DNA of 64,000 nucleotides from Circinella minor (GCA_016758965.1 JAEPRB010000094.1:1-64000); one strand, 5' to 3'. Positions 24,360-37,369 are shown, counted from the stretch's first letter. Notes: generated by a model from the sequence alone, not told the origin. Program-made: numbers and translations.

Positions 24360-25742
24360 ATGGATTTAATCCCAAAAATAGAATTACCTAATGATCATGA
24401 TACGATTCAAGCCTTATATGAAATTCAAGAAAAAGATCCCAAAAAGAAAATTATACGTTCGAAAGACTTTATATTGGATGACAAGACCATTTGGCGTAGT
24501 TGGACTATACGTGAACATATTTATAAAAAGAAAAATAATGGTTTATCCACTCAAGCACGTGGATTATTTACTACAAAAATAGGAAATAAATATACTGTTG
24601 CTGTACGTGGATATGATAAATTCTTTAATGTATTAGAAGTAGAAGCAACTCAGGTAAAATATATATATATATATATATATTGAAAGAGTGGGGTTGGGAG
24701 GGGGAAAAGGTTTTGAAAATCTATATTTTTTATACTAAACTCGTCCCAAAACTAAATATATATATAAAGTGGCCTGAATTAATGTCAAAAACAAAAGGAC
24801 CTTATGAAGTAACAGCAAAAGAAAATGGATGTATTATCTTTATTACAGCTAAATCTAAAACAAAAATTGTTGTTACATCAAAACATTCTTTACCTGATCC
24901 ACAAGATGATCCTAATGCTCATGGTGGAGTTGGATATCGATGGGTTATAAAACATTTAAATCAAGTAAATATGAAAGAAGAAGATTTAGCTCATTGGATT
25001 TATGATAAAAAAATAACATTAGTAGCAGAGGTAAGAAAAAAAAAAGTTTATATTTGTATATCTCCCCCCCCCAACCACTCTACTTTTTATTAACTCAATC
25101 TACACTCAATAGTTATGTGATGATCAATTTGAAGAACATATTTTGGCATATAATGAAAAAGAAAGTGGATTATATCTTCATGGTATTAATTATAATACAA
25201 CTTTATTAAATACATTACCAAGTAAAACAGTTCAACAAGTAGCCAACTATTTTGGTTTTCATCCAATTGATTATCTTGAATTGGATACAATGGAACAAGT
25301 ACGTCAATTATCAGATCAAATTGAAGAATCAGGTGAATTTCAAGGTCGTCCTATTGAAGGTGTTGTGATTCGATGTAAACAAATAAATCAAGAAGAAGAG
25401 AAAGAAAAAGAATTCTTTTTTAAAATCAAAAATGATCATTATTTATTATTTCGTGAATATCGAGAAATTACCAAGGCATTATTGGATAATAATAAGAAGG
25501 ATAATAGTATAGAATTAAAACAAGATGTAAAACCTCGTTGTGGATATGAAAAATCAATTTATTATGTTTCTTGGGTGAAGGAAAGAATTTTAGATCATCC
25601 AGAATGGTTTGTGGATTATAAAAAGAATAAGGGAATTATTGATGTAAGAGAAAAATTTGAACAATTTTGGGAAACTGCTGATTTAAGTCAATTAAAAGGA
25701 GATCCAGTATTAAATGTTGATCAATCAAAAAGAAAAAAATAA
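24360..25742 (+). CDS. trl1: Stand-alone RNA-ligase domain of fungal tRNA ligase (Trl1-type)
   Basis: Exons 24360-24653, 24770-25030 and 25113-25742 are all phase 0 and give 394 residues. Exon 2 contains GPYEVTAKENGCIIF: the K-x-x-G nucleotidyl-transferase motif I, with the adenylated lysine at K115. Before it lies ARGLFTTKIGNKYTVAVRGY followed by DKFFN, and after it SKHSLPDP, then LVAE (motif IIIa region), GVVIRCK (motif IV region) and FFFKIKNDHYLLFREY (motif V with KIK). These are the marks of the T4 Rnl1-like ligase domain of fungal Trl1, which seals tRNA halves after intron removal and HAC1-type mRNA. Fungal Trl1 normally continues into polynucleotide-kinase and cyclic-phosphodiesterase domains; here a stop follows a basic tail after about one ligase domain, and the next gene is convergent 32 bp away, so those domains must be encoded elsewhere. 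The enzyme call is strong; the symbol is by homology to the ligase domain only. Confidence 0.88.
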
Positions 25743-25774
25743 AAAAATAAAAAAAAAAATAGTATCATGTCTTA

Positions 25775-28700
25775 TTATTGACGTTGTTTTTGTTGTTGTA
25801 ATTCAATCGTGTTATTCATTACTTTATCCAAAAATACTTGACGATTTAAATGATTAGCCACTTGTTCATAAAGTAATTGAGATTTTTTTTTTTCATCATT
25901 TTCTTCTTGTTGAACTATCACTGTTTTCACTTTTGTTTCATTCATTGCTTTTATATAAATTCCTTCCATTTGACTTAAATTATATTTTAATTGACGTAAT
26001 TCTTGTTCTTTTTCCAAAACATCTTCTTTAAGATTATTTATACTATCACGTAACGTAAGCAACCATCCAGGTCTAATATATATATATATATATAAATAAA
26101 TTATAAATATCATTTCAAGTGATCCTTTGAATAACATTTTCAAAAAAAGACATACATATCTTTGATATTAATAAAACGTTCTTCTTCTTCTTCTTGTTGT
26201 TGTTGATGTTGTTGTTGTTGTGGTTGTGATGATTTAACTGGATAATTATTTTCTTTTTCTGAACTTTTTACTGAATTGGATGACGATGATAATACTTGTT
26301 GTTGTTGTTGTTGTTCTTCAACAGGTAATCTTGATTCAATTTCTTTTAAAAGTAAATAATAAGTTTCACCAGCTTCTTTTAATAATTCCAATGCACGATC
26401 ACGAAAATCTACTAGTCATATATTAATATGATTATTATGGTTTGTTGTTGTTGTTTTTTTTCTAGCATAGACATTTATTTATTTACCATCATTATTGGTA
26501 TTTAATTTCATTGGTTCATTATGTTGTTGAATATCAAGATTAGAAATTATATTATCTTCATCCTCTTTTGTTATTTTCATCTTTTGTTCATTTTCTATAA
26601 AAAAATTAAAAAAAAATTAAAAAAAACCAATAGAAAAGATTATTTCATTTTTTTACCTGATAAAGTAGTAGTAGTAGTATTATTATTATTGTTGTCATTC
26701 GTTACTTGTGATTGTTCATTCTTTTTTATTTTTTCTATATCAATGGAAAATAATAAGGATGGATGATTCAATCTTTTTTTTTCATGTTTTATATTTTTAT
26801 TTTACCATTTTTATCAGATGAAATAATTGTTTTTGTATTATTATCAGTATTGTTTTCAACAATAGAAGATGATTCATTCTTGATAGGTTTTTCTTGAGAA
26901 TCAATAGTCGTAGTAGTAATACCATTAAAAGTACTATTATTATGATGATGATTCATGATTGATTTTTTTTCTTCCATTTTTTCAAATTCGATGCTATTAG
27001 AATCACAAAGAAAAGTTTCGTCAGTTACTATGTATATCAAAAAAAAAAAAAAAAAAAGGGAAAAAGCGAAAGAAAGAGATGGGAAAGAAAAAAAAAAATT
27101 AGTAAAGTAATCCAATTATTTATCAAATTCCGAGGGATTTCATTACCTGAATTCATCAAGAAATTTAATTCTTGTTCTTTTTTATTATTCGTATGTTCAT
27201 TTGTTGGATGAATAGAATGACCACTGATAAAACTCAAACGTGATGAGGATGATGATCCATTATTCGTTTTTAAACTATTCATTAAAGAACTTTCTTCTTG
27301 TTGAAAAAAATCTTGAAATAAAAATTCTTTTCTTGTCTTGTTATTATCAATTAATCCTGGTTTTAGATCATTATGATCATCATTATTATTATTATTATTA
27401 TCCATTATCCTATGCGTCATTGTTGTCTCATCAGAAATAGGAACACCTAATCGTGTAGGACCTCTATCACCAAATCGAGGTGTTGTACCAAAACGAAAAC
27501 CAGACATAGATGTTTCACCAAATGTAGGTTTTGTAATCATATAAGAATTAGGTATAGGTACATTGGATTTTATACCAAGAGATCGAAATGTAGGTATAGG
27601 ACGTGGTTGTTTCCATAAAGAAACTTTTTCTTGTTGTTCATAATATTTAACTGCATCAATAAATGGATGGTCTGATTCAATCGATTGTTGATTTGTATTC
27701 AATGATGATTGTTGTTCCATTACTGTTGTTGCTTTTTTTGTTGGCAATGGAATGTTTTTTAAAGAGGATAATACACGGATCATACCATCATACATGGAAA
27801 AAAAAGGTTTATCACCACGATTTATAATATAACCATTGATCATACCTTCATTGGTAATATAATAGAGTATAGGTGTTATTGAATCAAATGATTTTCCAAA
27901 TAAAGTAGGTGTTGCAGTATAATCAATCGTGACACCCACTGGATAAATGGGTTCTGTGGAAGATGTTGTTGTAAACGTCTTTGTATTATATTTAGATACA
28001 AACGTACGTAAATTTTTTTGTGTTCTTGCATTATTATTATTATTGGAATGTTGAAAATGATTTTCATAACTAGGACATGTCCATGTAGCCCAACATTCAT
28101 TATTTATATCTTGTGGTTGATAATGACCGACGACCCTGAGATGAGGAGATATTGTACTAGCAATAATAATAGCATACTTGATATCGGGACCAAAATCATG
28201 AATGACATGCGTATAAAACTTTTGATGAAAATAATCTACTAATAACAAATGATCTTTTTCAAGAGGTGTAATATCATCTAATAATAGATACTTGATAGAT
28301 TGTTCTGGTGATGAAGGTTTTTGAATAATATAGGCATTATTACCCTGTTCATTGGTATAAATAGCAAAAAATGTATTTGGATGAATCCATATTATTTCTT
28401 GTACTAAAATTATAAAAAGTGGTCGTTAGAATTATCTTTTCTTATATATACACATGATATTTTTATTTCTTTATTACCATGATGTGATGCTGATCTTTCT
28501 TTTTTCTCCTTTTTTTCTTTATTGTCATTCTCTTTTTCTTCTTCTTGTTTTTGTTGTTGTTGTTGTTGTTGTTGTTGATGATATTTTGATAATGGAGGAG
28601 ATATTTCATAAGTTTGTAATCCAAATACGGAATAACATTTGACTGAACCATTTGTAAATCCACAAACAATTTCATCACCTTTTGGAGACCAAGCTATAGC

Positions 28701-29069
28701 TGTTGCTGAATCATAAGTTATTTTGGCTTTAATAAATCCAGTATGCCAATTAATAACAAAACATCCATAATCATGATGGTTCTTGTTATTATTTTTGACA
28801 AGTATAATAGCCAATTCTGAATATCCTTTACTGTCTCTATCATTCTGATTGTTTTTATTTGTAATATCTGACATGATTATTTTATTCTGATGACTAGATG
28901 GGTTGTTGCTAGTAGTATCAGTAGTAGTAAAAATGGTAGGACATGGTTTAAATTCTATAATTTCATTATCCATTTTAAATGATCCAGAAGGTGTAACATT
29001 ATTTTTCTAATATATATATATATATATATAAGGGAGGGAAAGAAAATTGTTTATATATACATTCATCTG

Positions 29070-29108
<39 letters not shown>

Positions 29109-29713
29109 TTTTTTTTTTTTTACCTTATCTACAATATCTTTTACATCAAATATCATTACATTGCCTTGTGTCATACAAACAATAATACGTAATTCATCAG
29201 TAGATAAATGAAATTGTCTCACAGGTAAAGGAAGATGTTTATCTACAATACAATCAAGTTGTCGTAATGTGGGTTCTATTTTAGATTCACGTAAAAGTTG
29301 ACGAAGACGTGTTGTTTCTCCAAAAAGAAATCCTAAAGTTATCATTATTTAGTATATATATATATATTTATTATTATATAAAATTATTTTTAGTATGTAT
29401 ATTAATTACCATCCGTAGTTCCTGCAACAAAATAACCATATTTATTTGAACATGTTAAAAGAGATACAGTAGTAGGATATTCTGATTTAAAACTTGTTGT
29501 ACCCATGGGAACTTGAATGCCATTAAACGTTAAACTTTCAAACTTGACATGCTAATTTTCAAATAAAAAAAAAAAAAGTTGTTAAGTTAAACCAAAAAAG
29601 AAAAAACAACAAAGGGATAGTAAAAAAAAAAAAAAAAAATTAATCTAAATTAGCTTTATAATTCTTACGTTGGAATTAAAAGATTCAGGAAGCATAGTTT
29701 TATTTTTTGACAT
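25775..29713 (-). CDS. NUP159: Nup159/Nup214-like nucleoporin
   Basis: Ten exons, in order: 29669-29713, 29410-29551, 29124-29332, 28478-29006, 27147-28403, 26806-27027, 26657-26734, 26487-26594, 26156-26411, 25775-26072. All phases agree, giving 1047 residues. Residues 1 to about 420 form a seven-bladed beta-propeller like that of Nup159/Nup214: NKYGYFVAGTTDGFLFGETT, PVRQFHLSTDELRIIVCMTQ, ATAIAWSPKGDEIVCGFTNG, YGCFVINWHTGFIK and EIIWIHPNTFFAIYTNE. This domain recruits the helicase Dbp5 to the cytoplasmic face of the pore in mRNA export. A low-complexity middle follows with only a handful of FG dipeptides (TFGETSMSGFRFGTTPRFGD). The C-terminal 100 residues (GWLLTLRDSINNLKEDVLEK onward) are coiled coil, the part that anchors Nup159 to Nup82. 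FG content is much lower than in yeast. The symbol is by family similarity. Confidence 0.82.
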
Positions 29714-30028
29714 TCTACTGTTTGTTTATTTTGAGTTGAAAGTTGGAAAAAAAAAGTGTGTATGAGAAAGTACTAATAATAGGCAAGTTATGCTGCGCAG
29801 TAAAGTTATTGTTGTACGGGCCAGCATGAAAAATAAAAGCGCATCTGACTTTTTTTTAAGATCAGTATACTACTACCTGCCCCGGCCTCTCTTAAGCTAG
29901 ATACTTATTTTTTCTCACTTGATAAAATAGATACTTTACATTCTTTGATTTGTATCAAATATTACTACTACCACTAGTCTTTTTTTTTATTATTATTATC
30001 TTACTATGGAGATATATAAACAATTATA

Positions 30029-31418
30029 TCAATTAAGATTAAAACGATCTGTTTCTGTAGGACAATAAATTTTCAAAAATTGATCAAATTTGAGTGAATT
30101 TTGTTTTTCAGCCATTGGTAAATACATTAAACGCCTAAATAGATAGATGATTAGTGTTTATATATTAAATAATAATAATAATAATAAAAGAATAAAATTT
30201 CTTACCATAGTTCTTTTGCAAACCAACGATGTGCCATTTCTGATGGATGAAAACAATCTACATTACTATAATATTTTTTTTTTATGTTTTAATATGAAAA
30301 AAAAAAGTAGTAATAAATCAATTCTTTTTTTTTTTTTTTTGTTTACCTGATAGCTTGAATTGGAAAACTCATAATATCTACATTAAGTGGTTGAAAAACA
30401 ACACTAAATGTATCATTGTTTTTAAAACTTGTAGCAATTTGTTTTAATCCACTATTATATTGAGGTGTTAAAGTACTCATAACAGTTCTATTAGCAGGTG
30501 TATGGGCACATTCACATTCATGATCATGTAAAACAAAATCAGAAAAACGAGGAAAAGGTTGACAATATTCAGGATAATTTTGTGATTGTACAAATATTTC
30601 ATCTACTCTCATGACACCCACTATTCATTCATTTTTATTCATTAGTAACTTTGTTGAAATGATGATTTATCATTTAATTTTGATAATATATAAAATATAA
30701 ATATTTACCTATTTGAACAAATACATTACGAATTGTTAATCGAATACGTTCAATAGCAGCAGCAACATTCATAAGAAATGGAGGTGGTAAAGATGTTAAA
30801 GTAGTACATGAATGACAAATATCATTACTTCCAATAAAAAGTGTAAGTAATTTCCAATCTTCAGGTTGAATCAAGTTTTCATCATAAGCATCATCTAATT
30901 GATCTAATACATAATCAATTTCATGATTTAAATTGGAACTACGTGCACCTGATTGAGCAGCATTTAGTTTATCAATATCTGGTTTATATTGACCTTGTGG
31001 ACAAAATTCATCACCTATAAAATAATTAGTTTGATTTAGTTATTAGAGTATCTATCTATCTATCTATATCTGAATAAAAACAATAGTCAACAATTGTTTT
31101 TTTTTTATTATTATTATTTTGATGATTTACCAAAACAAACAGTAAAAAGTTGTTCACCAACAGATGCTCCATATAAAGATGGAGTATAATAATGAATAAT
31201 ATTAGGTAATGTAATAGCTTCATGATCCTATTTCAATTACCCCACCCAAATTATGATTAGTATATTCTTTTCATTAATAAACTCTTTTTTTTTTTTTGCA
31301 AGTAAAATGATTATCATACTCCTCCCATAGCAAAAGAAACACCTCGACTTTCTTCAAGTGTTTTCGAACTAATGAATCGATTATTTTGAATTCCTTTGGC
31401 ACCAAATCCAGCCATCAC

Positions 31419-31453
<35 letters not shown>

Positions 31454-31982
31454 AAAAAACCCCCCACCTCCCTCACATGTTATTGATTATAATCAAGAAA
31501 CATATGATTATTTATCTAGTAAACCAGTTTAAAAATAACAATGTTTACCTATCACCTATACCAATGACTACTTTAATATCATCTGCACGTAAGTCTTTGA
31601 CTGATTTAGCACCCCCATCCGTTCTTGGTGTTAATTGTGGACATCCAATTTCCAAAGGTACAGTAAACCCACGTCCATTGGAATTATTATCATTACCAGG
31701 TGTTCCATTTGAATCAGTATAAGAAAGTGCCGTTGTTTTTAATACAGTAGGTATCAGAAATGTAGTATAAAGAACTGAAAGCATACATAAAATAGCAGCT
31801 CCCACGATACAAAAAGGTAATGATTCAATGGCTTTAGTGACATGTTTATCATAATAATAAAATACTGTTGTTATGGGTGAGACTAATTCATTATCATTTC
31901 CTTGTTCTCTTGTATCTTGTAATCGATCGGGTGGATTGGATGAAAATGAAGATAAAAATGTAGAACCTTTTACATAAAACAT
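30029..31982 (-). CDS. Membrane-anchored phospholipase B-like SGNH/GDSL hydrolase
   Basis: Seven exons (31549-31982, 31320-31419, 31131-31227, 30709-31014, 30347-30620, 30206-30265, 30029-30134) join without a phase error to 458 residues. A cytoplasmic N-terminus of about 55 residues precedes one membrane segment (about 57-80, IVGAAILCMLSVLYTTFLIP), so a type II signal anchor is likely. The SGNH blocks are all present: VIGIGDSVMAGFGAKG with nucleophile S145, AAQSGARS with G233, FIGSNDICHSC with N274, and NVDCFHPSEMAHRWFA with D407 and H410. Overall order and spacing match phospholipase B1 (PLB1), which removes acyl chains from phospholipids and lysophospholipids. The membrane anchor at the N-terminus rather than the C-terminus should be noted. 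Substrate preference cannot be read from sequence. Confidence 0.88.
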
Positions 31983-32107
31983 CTTTCCCTCGAATAGTAG
32001 TAATAGACAAAGAAAAAAAATTTACATCCATTTAGGTGAGGGGGTTTATATATATTTCGAATTAGGAAAAATTAGAGATATATAAAAAGGAGATCATTTT
32101 TTTTTTA

Positions 32108-32633
32108 TTATAAAGTTAATCGATATATTTGAACACCTGTTTGTTGTGCTAATTCTGGAACTAATTTTGTTTCATCATCATCAGTGGATTGTAATAAAGT
32201 AATTTTAAATCCATGATCTATACAAGTTTTCCAAAATCTATCTTCTTCTGTTGTATCTAATCCTCTTCGTTTATATCCAATATAAATTTTTGTTGTTGGT
32301 TTAGATAAATCACATAATGCTTGAACTAAATCTTGAAAAAATTCAGCTTCATATAAAACATCGGATGCCATAATAATATCTGCCTTGCCACATTGATTGG
32401 CTTCTTCCTTGTTTCCCCATAATAAAGACTGTATATTTAATTTACTCGATTCTTTGTTTAATGTAGCATTATGTTGAATTAATTCTAAAGCTTCTTTTAA
32501 TTCAGTGATTGTCACATGATGATTTGGACTTGCATTGTTGTCATTATTGTTATTATTATTAACATAAAATCCCAATAAACCTGTCCTAAAAAAAAAGAAC
32601 ATATGAAGTTGAGTTTATTTAATGAATATACTT

Positions 32634-32666
<33 letters not shown>

Positions 32667-33434
32667 TTACCCTGCACTGAGATCTATAATATGTTGACTT
32701 TCTGTTAATAAGGGTAGCTTCTTTTTAAAAAATTCAAGCATGACTACAGCTGAATCCCATATTTTCCCAGGTATGCCAGCATCCCAATATTCTTGAACCA
32801 TTGTATCTGAAAACAATCGATAAATAGCATGCACCATATCCGTATTTTCGGGCCATGATTCAATAGGTGCATTCGTAGGATGTTTGAAGGATATTTTCGT
32901 TGTTGTCTTTTCCATAATATGTATAGGTCCAATAACCAAAGGTAAAATATGAGGTGAAAGTGTACATGATTCAACATGATCCATATATATAAAAAGATAA
33001 AAAGAATGATGACTCTTCATTTCTTTGTTCTTTTTATTATGAAGAATACGATATTCAAATCCACCTTTACCCGATCCTTCATAGCCTACGATGCCTGACG
33101 ACTCTGTATTTTCATTTGTGTTTTGAAGAGGTCGTGTTTCAAGTTGCCATGGTAATGAGCTACTCGTGGAATCGATCGATCGTTGTTGTTGTTGTTGTTC
33201 TTGTTGTAAGTTGGAGGTATTTAATAATTGACAATGAAGGTGTACTTTGCCATTAGGTTGAATATCAGCGCGTCGAAATAAACCGAGTTCATTAACAAGT
33301 AATAAGTCAACACGATACCATTCTCCAACTTGTATAGAAGAAACGATAGGTAGTCTTAAATTAATTCGATAAAGTGCAAAATGACGATCTAATCTTGCTC
33401 GAAATTGTTCATCGCTTAATTGTTCATTCTCCAT
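32108..33434 (-). CDS. METTL21-like (Methyltransf_16) protein methyltransferase
   Basis: Exons 32671-33434 and 32108-32585 join in phase to 413 residues. The SAM-binding motif I is DLSAGTGLLG (residues 251-260, split by the intron). KADIIMASDVLYEAEFFQDL (about 322-341) is the D-x-x-Y post-II motif typical of family 16 lysine methyltransferases. YWDAGIPGKIWDSAVVMLEF before motif I is the family's conserved WDSA-type entry. The N-terminal 200 residues are an extra region rich in beta-type sequence with a Gln run, probably protein-specific recognition. Relatives methylate lysines of chaperones and elongation factors; the substrate here is unknown. It sits 119 bp downstream of the TMEM234 gene stop on the same strand. 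Confidence 0.8.
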
Positions 33435-33552
33435 TGAAAGGTTATTGATATAGTGATACACATGACAAAAAAAAAAAAAAAAAAAAAACTTTACGAAAAA
33501 AAAAAAAAAGTCCGGGTAATAAGGGGTTCTTTGCCCTTTATATATAGATATA

Positions 33553-34378
33553 TTATGCTTTACTACCGACGCATATAAGAACACCTGCTATGACTAAAAA
33601 CATACCAAGCCAAGTATCTATTTCATCTTTTTAATTAATAACTTTGTTTTATCATCTAATAATTTTTTTTAGATTATGAAGTTTTTACCTTTTCCTCCCA
33701 AGTCTTCACCTAATAATAAACCAGTCAATAATGAAAATATAAATGTCAAAGAATTTGTGATTGGAACTGCAAGTGACATTTCTAAATATAAATGTAAAAA
33801 AAAAAAAAAAAGAATAAGTTTTTTTTTTTTTTTTTGATTCATCAGAATAGTAATGATGACTATAAAATGGGTCTACCTGATTTTCCAAGGGTATAATAAT
33901 AAACAACAGAACCACTTAGATTAAGAGCTAATGGAAGAATATACTTTTTGTTTTGTTTTTTTTGAAGGTAAAAGAATATATTATTTTTAGTTTGAATAAG
34001 ACTAGATAATAAAGAGAAAGTGGTTTCATTTTTTTTTTTTACCTGCCAACGTGTCAATAAGTAAAAAAGTTCAGCAAACCATTTCTTGAATCCACCTTCT
34101 GGATATTTTTGAGATACTTGTTCAAGTCCTATTGTACCTTTTTTTATAAAAGGATTGGTGGATCCCCAACATATGGCCACTATAATATTATAACATAAGT
34201 TTTATTATTTTTCAAATTGTATATTTATATATGTTTATATATATTTACCAAGGATAAAACCGCCCGCTTTTTCTAATATAAGATTGAAGAAAAGTATGTT
34301 AATAGTTATGATATTCTAATTTTTAATATATAGAAAGAGATTTTTTTTTTTTTTACCTAAAATATTAGTAAAGTCCAT
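33553..34378 (-). CDS. TMEM234: TMEM234-like small multispan membrane protein
   Basis: Six exons (34357-34378, 34249-34272, 34043-34179, 33877-33943, 33689-33781, 33553-33617) keep phase throughout and give 135 residues. Segments recognisable as the TMEM234/DMT-like family are FILVAICWGSTNPFIKKG, LPLALNLSGSVVYYYTLG, LAVPITNSLTFIFSLLTGLL with GED, and the final helix TWLGMFLVIAGVLICVGSK. Four hydrophobic helices are expected, half of a drug/metabolite transporter, so it probably acts as a dimer or is a small membrane protein of unknown substrate. The first two exons are only 22 and 24 nt. Their inclusion is supported by phase and by the completed first helix. Confidence 0.85.
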
Positions 34379-34940
34379 ATTGGTGGAAAGAGGAATAAAA
34401 GCACGTTGTGTACCTGAAATTGCATAATAAAAATTCATATTAACTGTGACTTTTTCCTCTTATAAAATATTAGATACTGATTTTAGTTTTTTCTTTTCAT
34501 ATATAAAACTCTAGTCTCTTTTATTTTAATAAATATCATATTATCAAATAAAAAAAAAAGTATCATTTACTACGTACTATAGAGACATAGTTTTTAATTG
34601 AGTATACTGATATAATAACATTACTTTATATCTATTAAATTTTATGATGTGAGCTTATTAAATATTAGAAAATAAAATGCGTGGATTCCAGACTCCCATA
34701 TAATGATATATTATTAGTTTTGCATTAAATAACTGAAATTCTTTTGTTAAGAAGAAGCATATAAAATATATATTATTATGCATTACTTCACTATGTGTAT
34801 TTTAGTGTGGGGGAGCAATAAATAGTTGTGGTTGTTAGTAAAGGATATGTTGTTCATATGGGACTATAAATAAAATAAAATTTCTGGCTAGTTGACGTAA
34901 CTCTCTTTTTCTCTCACATCCTTGGTTTTTTTTTTTCAGT

Positions 34941-35336
34941 ATGATTCGCTCTACAAGATCTTTTGCTTTACAAGCCACTACTGCCATTACTAATCCCATT
35001 GTCCATTCCATCAGCAATGTTCAACGCATTCGTCTGGTGGTGAGTCCTTCTTCTATTGTCCGTTCCTCCTGCATCTAATTCAAGCCGGATGCAGGCAGGT
35101 TTTGAAAAAAACGCTATTCGAAAAGCAAAGGATGAAGGAATTTCTCTTCGTCGCTCTCGTCGTCAATCGCGCATAGCTGCTGTTGTTTTTACAACGAGTG
35201 TTTGTAGTTTTGCTCCCATGTCGGATTCTTCGGTAGTTGTTCCGGTTCCCTGTTTGTTTTGGTGCAGGTGTTGGATAAGAAGAAAGTCAATGGTGATGAC
35301 GATGTGAAAAATGGAGGTCGATTGGGAATAGGGTGA
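34941..35336 (+). CDS. Possible small two-exon gene, arginine-rich N-terminus
   Basis: An ATG at 34941 opens MIRSTRSFALQATTAITNPI and runs to a GTGAGT donor after codon 33 (exon 34941-35039). A GTGCAG acceptor at 35262-35267 joins in phase to 35268-35336 (VLDKKKVNGDDDVKNGGRLG, then stop), for 55 residues in total. The N-terminus (Arg, Ser, Ala, Thr, no acids) looks like a mitochondrial presequence. The local base composition is less AT-rich than the surroundings. No family is recognised, and a polypyrimidine-CAG just before the ATG means an upstream exon is possible. It could equally be a truncated gene copy or a non-coding transcript. Confidence 0.3.
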
Positions 35337-35362
35337 CGCAGGAGGTGAATGGAAGTAGATTG

Positions 35363-35399
35363 GTGGGAGGGGGATATGGAGGTTGATATCCTCCCACCC
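35363..35399. other. Strong hairpin
   Basis: GGTGGGAGG at 35363-35371 pairs perfectly with CCTCCCACC at 35391-35399. An inner ATAT/ATAT pairing continues the helix after a 3-nt bulge and leaves an 8-nt loop. It lies just downstream of the candidate small gene and may be a transcript-end structure or a piece of decayed repeat. Confidence 0.5.
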
Positions 35400-37369
35400 A
35401 ATGCTACTTTCTTGTTGGTTTTGAGTAGGATGGTGGTAGGTTAAATTATTCTTGCATAAAAAACTACACGTATATTGTAGTTATGAATCAAAGCTTACAT
35501 TCATCTATATATATTTATAGGTTAATGGGGGAGCTCTTTCCCTCCCTCCATTTTTTCGAGGTAGTTCATTTATATATATTTAATGGTGGTCGACTATTTA
35601 TTTTCAGTTATTAATATCTATGTCTTTTTTGTCATCTGTATAGGTCGAGTAGTAAGAGCTCCCTCTAATATTTTCTCCAGTTTTGATATCTATTTATTAC
35701 GGGTATGATAAATGAATTTACAATGAATATAAAAAAAAAAATATTAATGCTAGCACTTCATAGTATGATAATTAATGAAAAACCATTTTATTCTATATTT
35801 CTCTATTAATAAAGTTCGAGGTCTTCTCTCCTCGAACCGTTTTGAAGTTTTGTTGCCATTTTCATCAGGCGCAGTGTATGGTTTTTGAACCTCCCGAGGT
35901 AAATAATAATATAATATAAACTGAATGGATTATAAAAAACGGTCAAATGAATAACTAATTTGATCAATAATTATTTTTATATATAATTAAATAGACCTCG
36001 TTTTAGTTAGTGTGGTGGGAGGTGGCTGTGGTAATGGTACAACAAGATCATATATAGTAGCTCAGTACATCTGTTTATAAGGTTCCATAATATCTGTGGG
36101 ATATACTAAGGATAGATAACAGCTTATAATAGTTGGGCACGTGGTTGGATATTATAGAAATATTAAGATAGATATTCTTATTATTAATACAGTCCGCTCA
36201 TATCGTGTTAGAAAAATAAATAATCTAATTCCAAGTATAAAAAGTATGCCTTTAGAGAAAATAGGATATAATAAGTTATTATGATGAATAACTTGTAAAA
36301 GAAAAAATAAGAATAAGAGAATTTGCTTAATTTTATACCAGTAAAGTACTTTTAAAAAAGAAGAAGGGTTTTTTAGCTGAAGAAAGAGGAAGATGAGTCA
36401 GTTATACTCTTTTGTTTTTTCTATCTATTGTAATTAATAATTATTTATAATCCATAGGCTGCTTTGCATGTTATAGATTCATGTTATAGATTTACACCAT
36501 TATTTGTCTAGCTAGCTAATTATATATTTTGATCATATATAGTTATACACTAGTTTTATTTTATATATATATATATACTTTACTTATCAATAGGATGTAA
36601 GAAAGAAAAATAACTATTAAAGCACCCTTAATCCTTGCAGTACTATATACTACTAAATAAAGAAAATAAAAAAAGAAGATATTATATATATTAACCTAAT
36701 CTCAAATCACTCTATTAAACATTTAGTTGACTAAAAAAAGAAAAAAGATTGATTCCTTAAGTATTAATCAACAGTACGATTTATGAACATAATAGTTTTC
36801 AATAATAATAATTCCAAAAGAAAAAATCTAAGCTAGATTTATTAACCTTCTCTTTCTCTATTACTTATTTTACATACTATATATAATAATTATATATAAT
36901 ATAAACTAATATATAAAAACTTTAAAACAATATCACATCTGTTGCTTTCTAAGTCTACAAATAATAATTCTATCACAATGGCACTTTATAATAATATACA
37001 ATTCAACATAATATAATAACATTATCTATAAATACAGGAAAATACAACATAATATCTAAAACATATATATATATAACTTACATGTAATAGAAATAATTAT
37101 CTTTTGTATTTTTTTTATCTTTTTATTATTATATATAGCATTATCTTTTTATTTTTCATATAAAAAAATACCTAAAAGATTTTGACAAGATTTATTCTGC
37201 TATTGTTGTATCAATTAAAATTGAATAAAAATAAAGAGATGTTAAAAAGTCAATGAGACCTAAAAGAACAATAATTAAACCAACATTTATTAAAATAAAA
37301 TATTATCTCTACTTACATGAATCTTATTATCAGTAGGATATATTAATATATGTATACGGGTATACATGA
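35400..37369. other. AT-rich gene-free stretch
   Basis: No coding signal or RNA gene recognised. Sequence is dominated by TA and ATAT tracts (for example 36560-36575 and 37065-37075). Confidence 0.5.

Noticed and set aside
35056..35307. 83-residue plus-strand frame
   Set aside because: Overlaps the proposed intron of the small gene at 34941 and is Ser/Arg/Val-rich without motif. Could be real only if the two-exon model is wrong.
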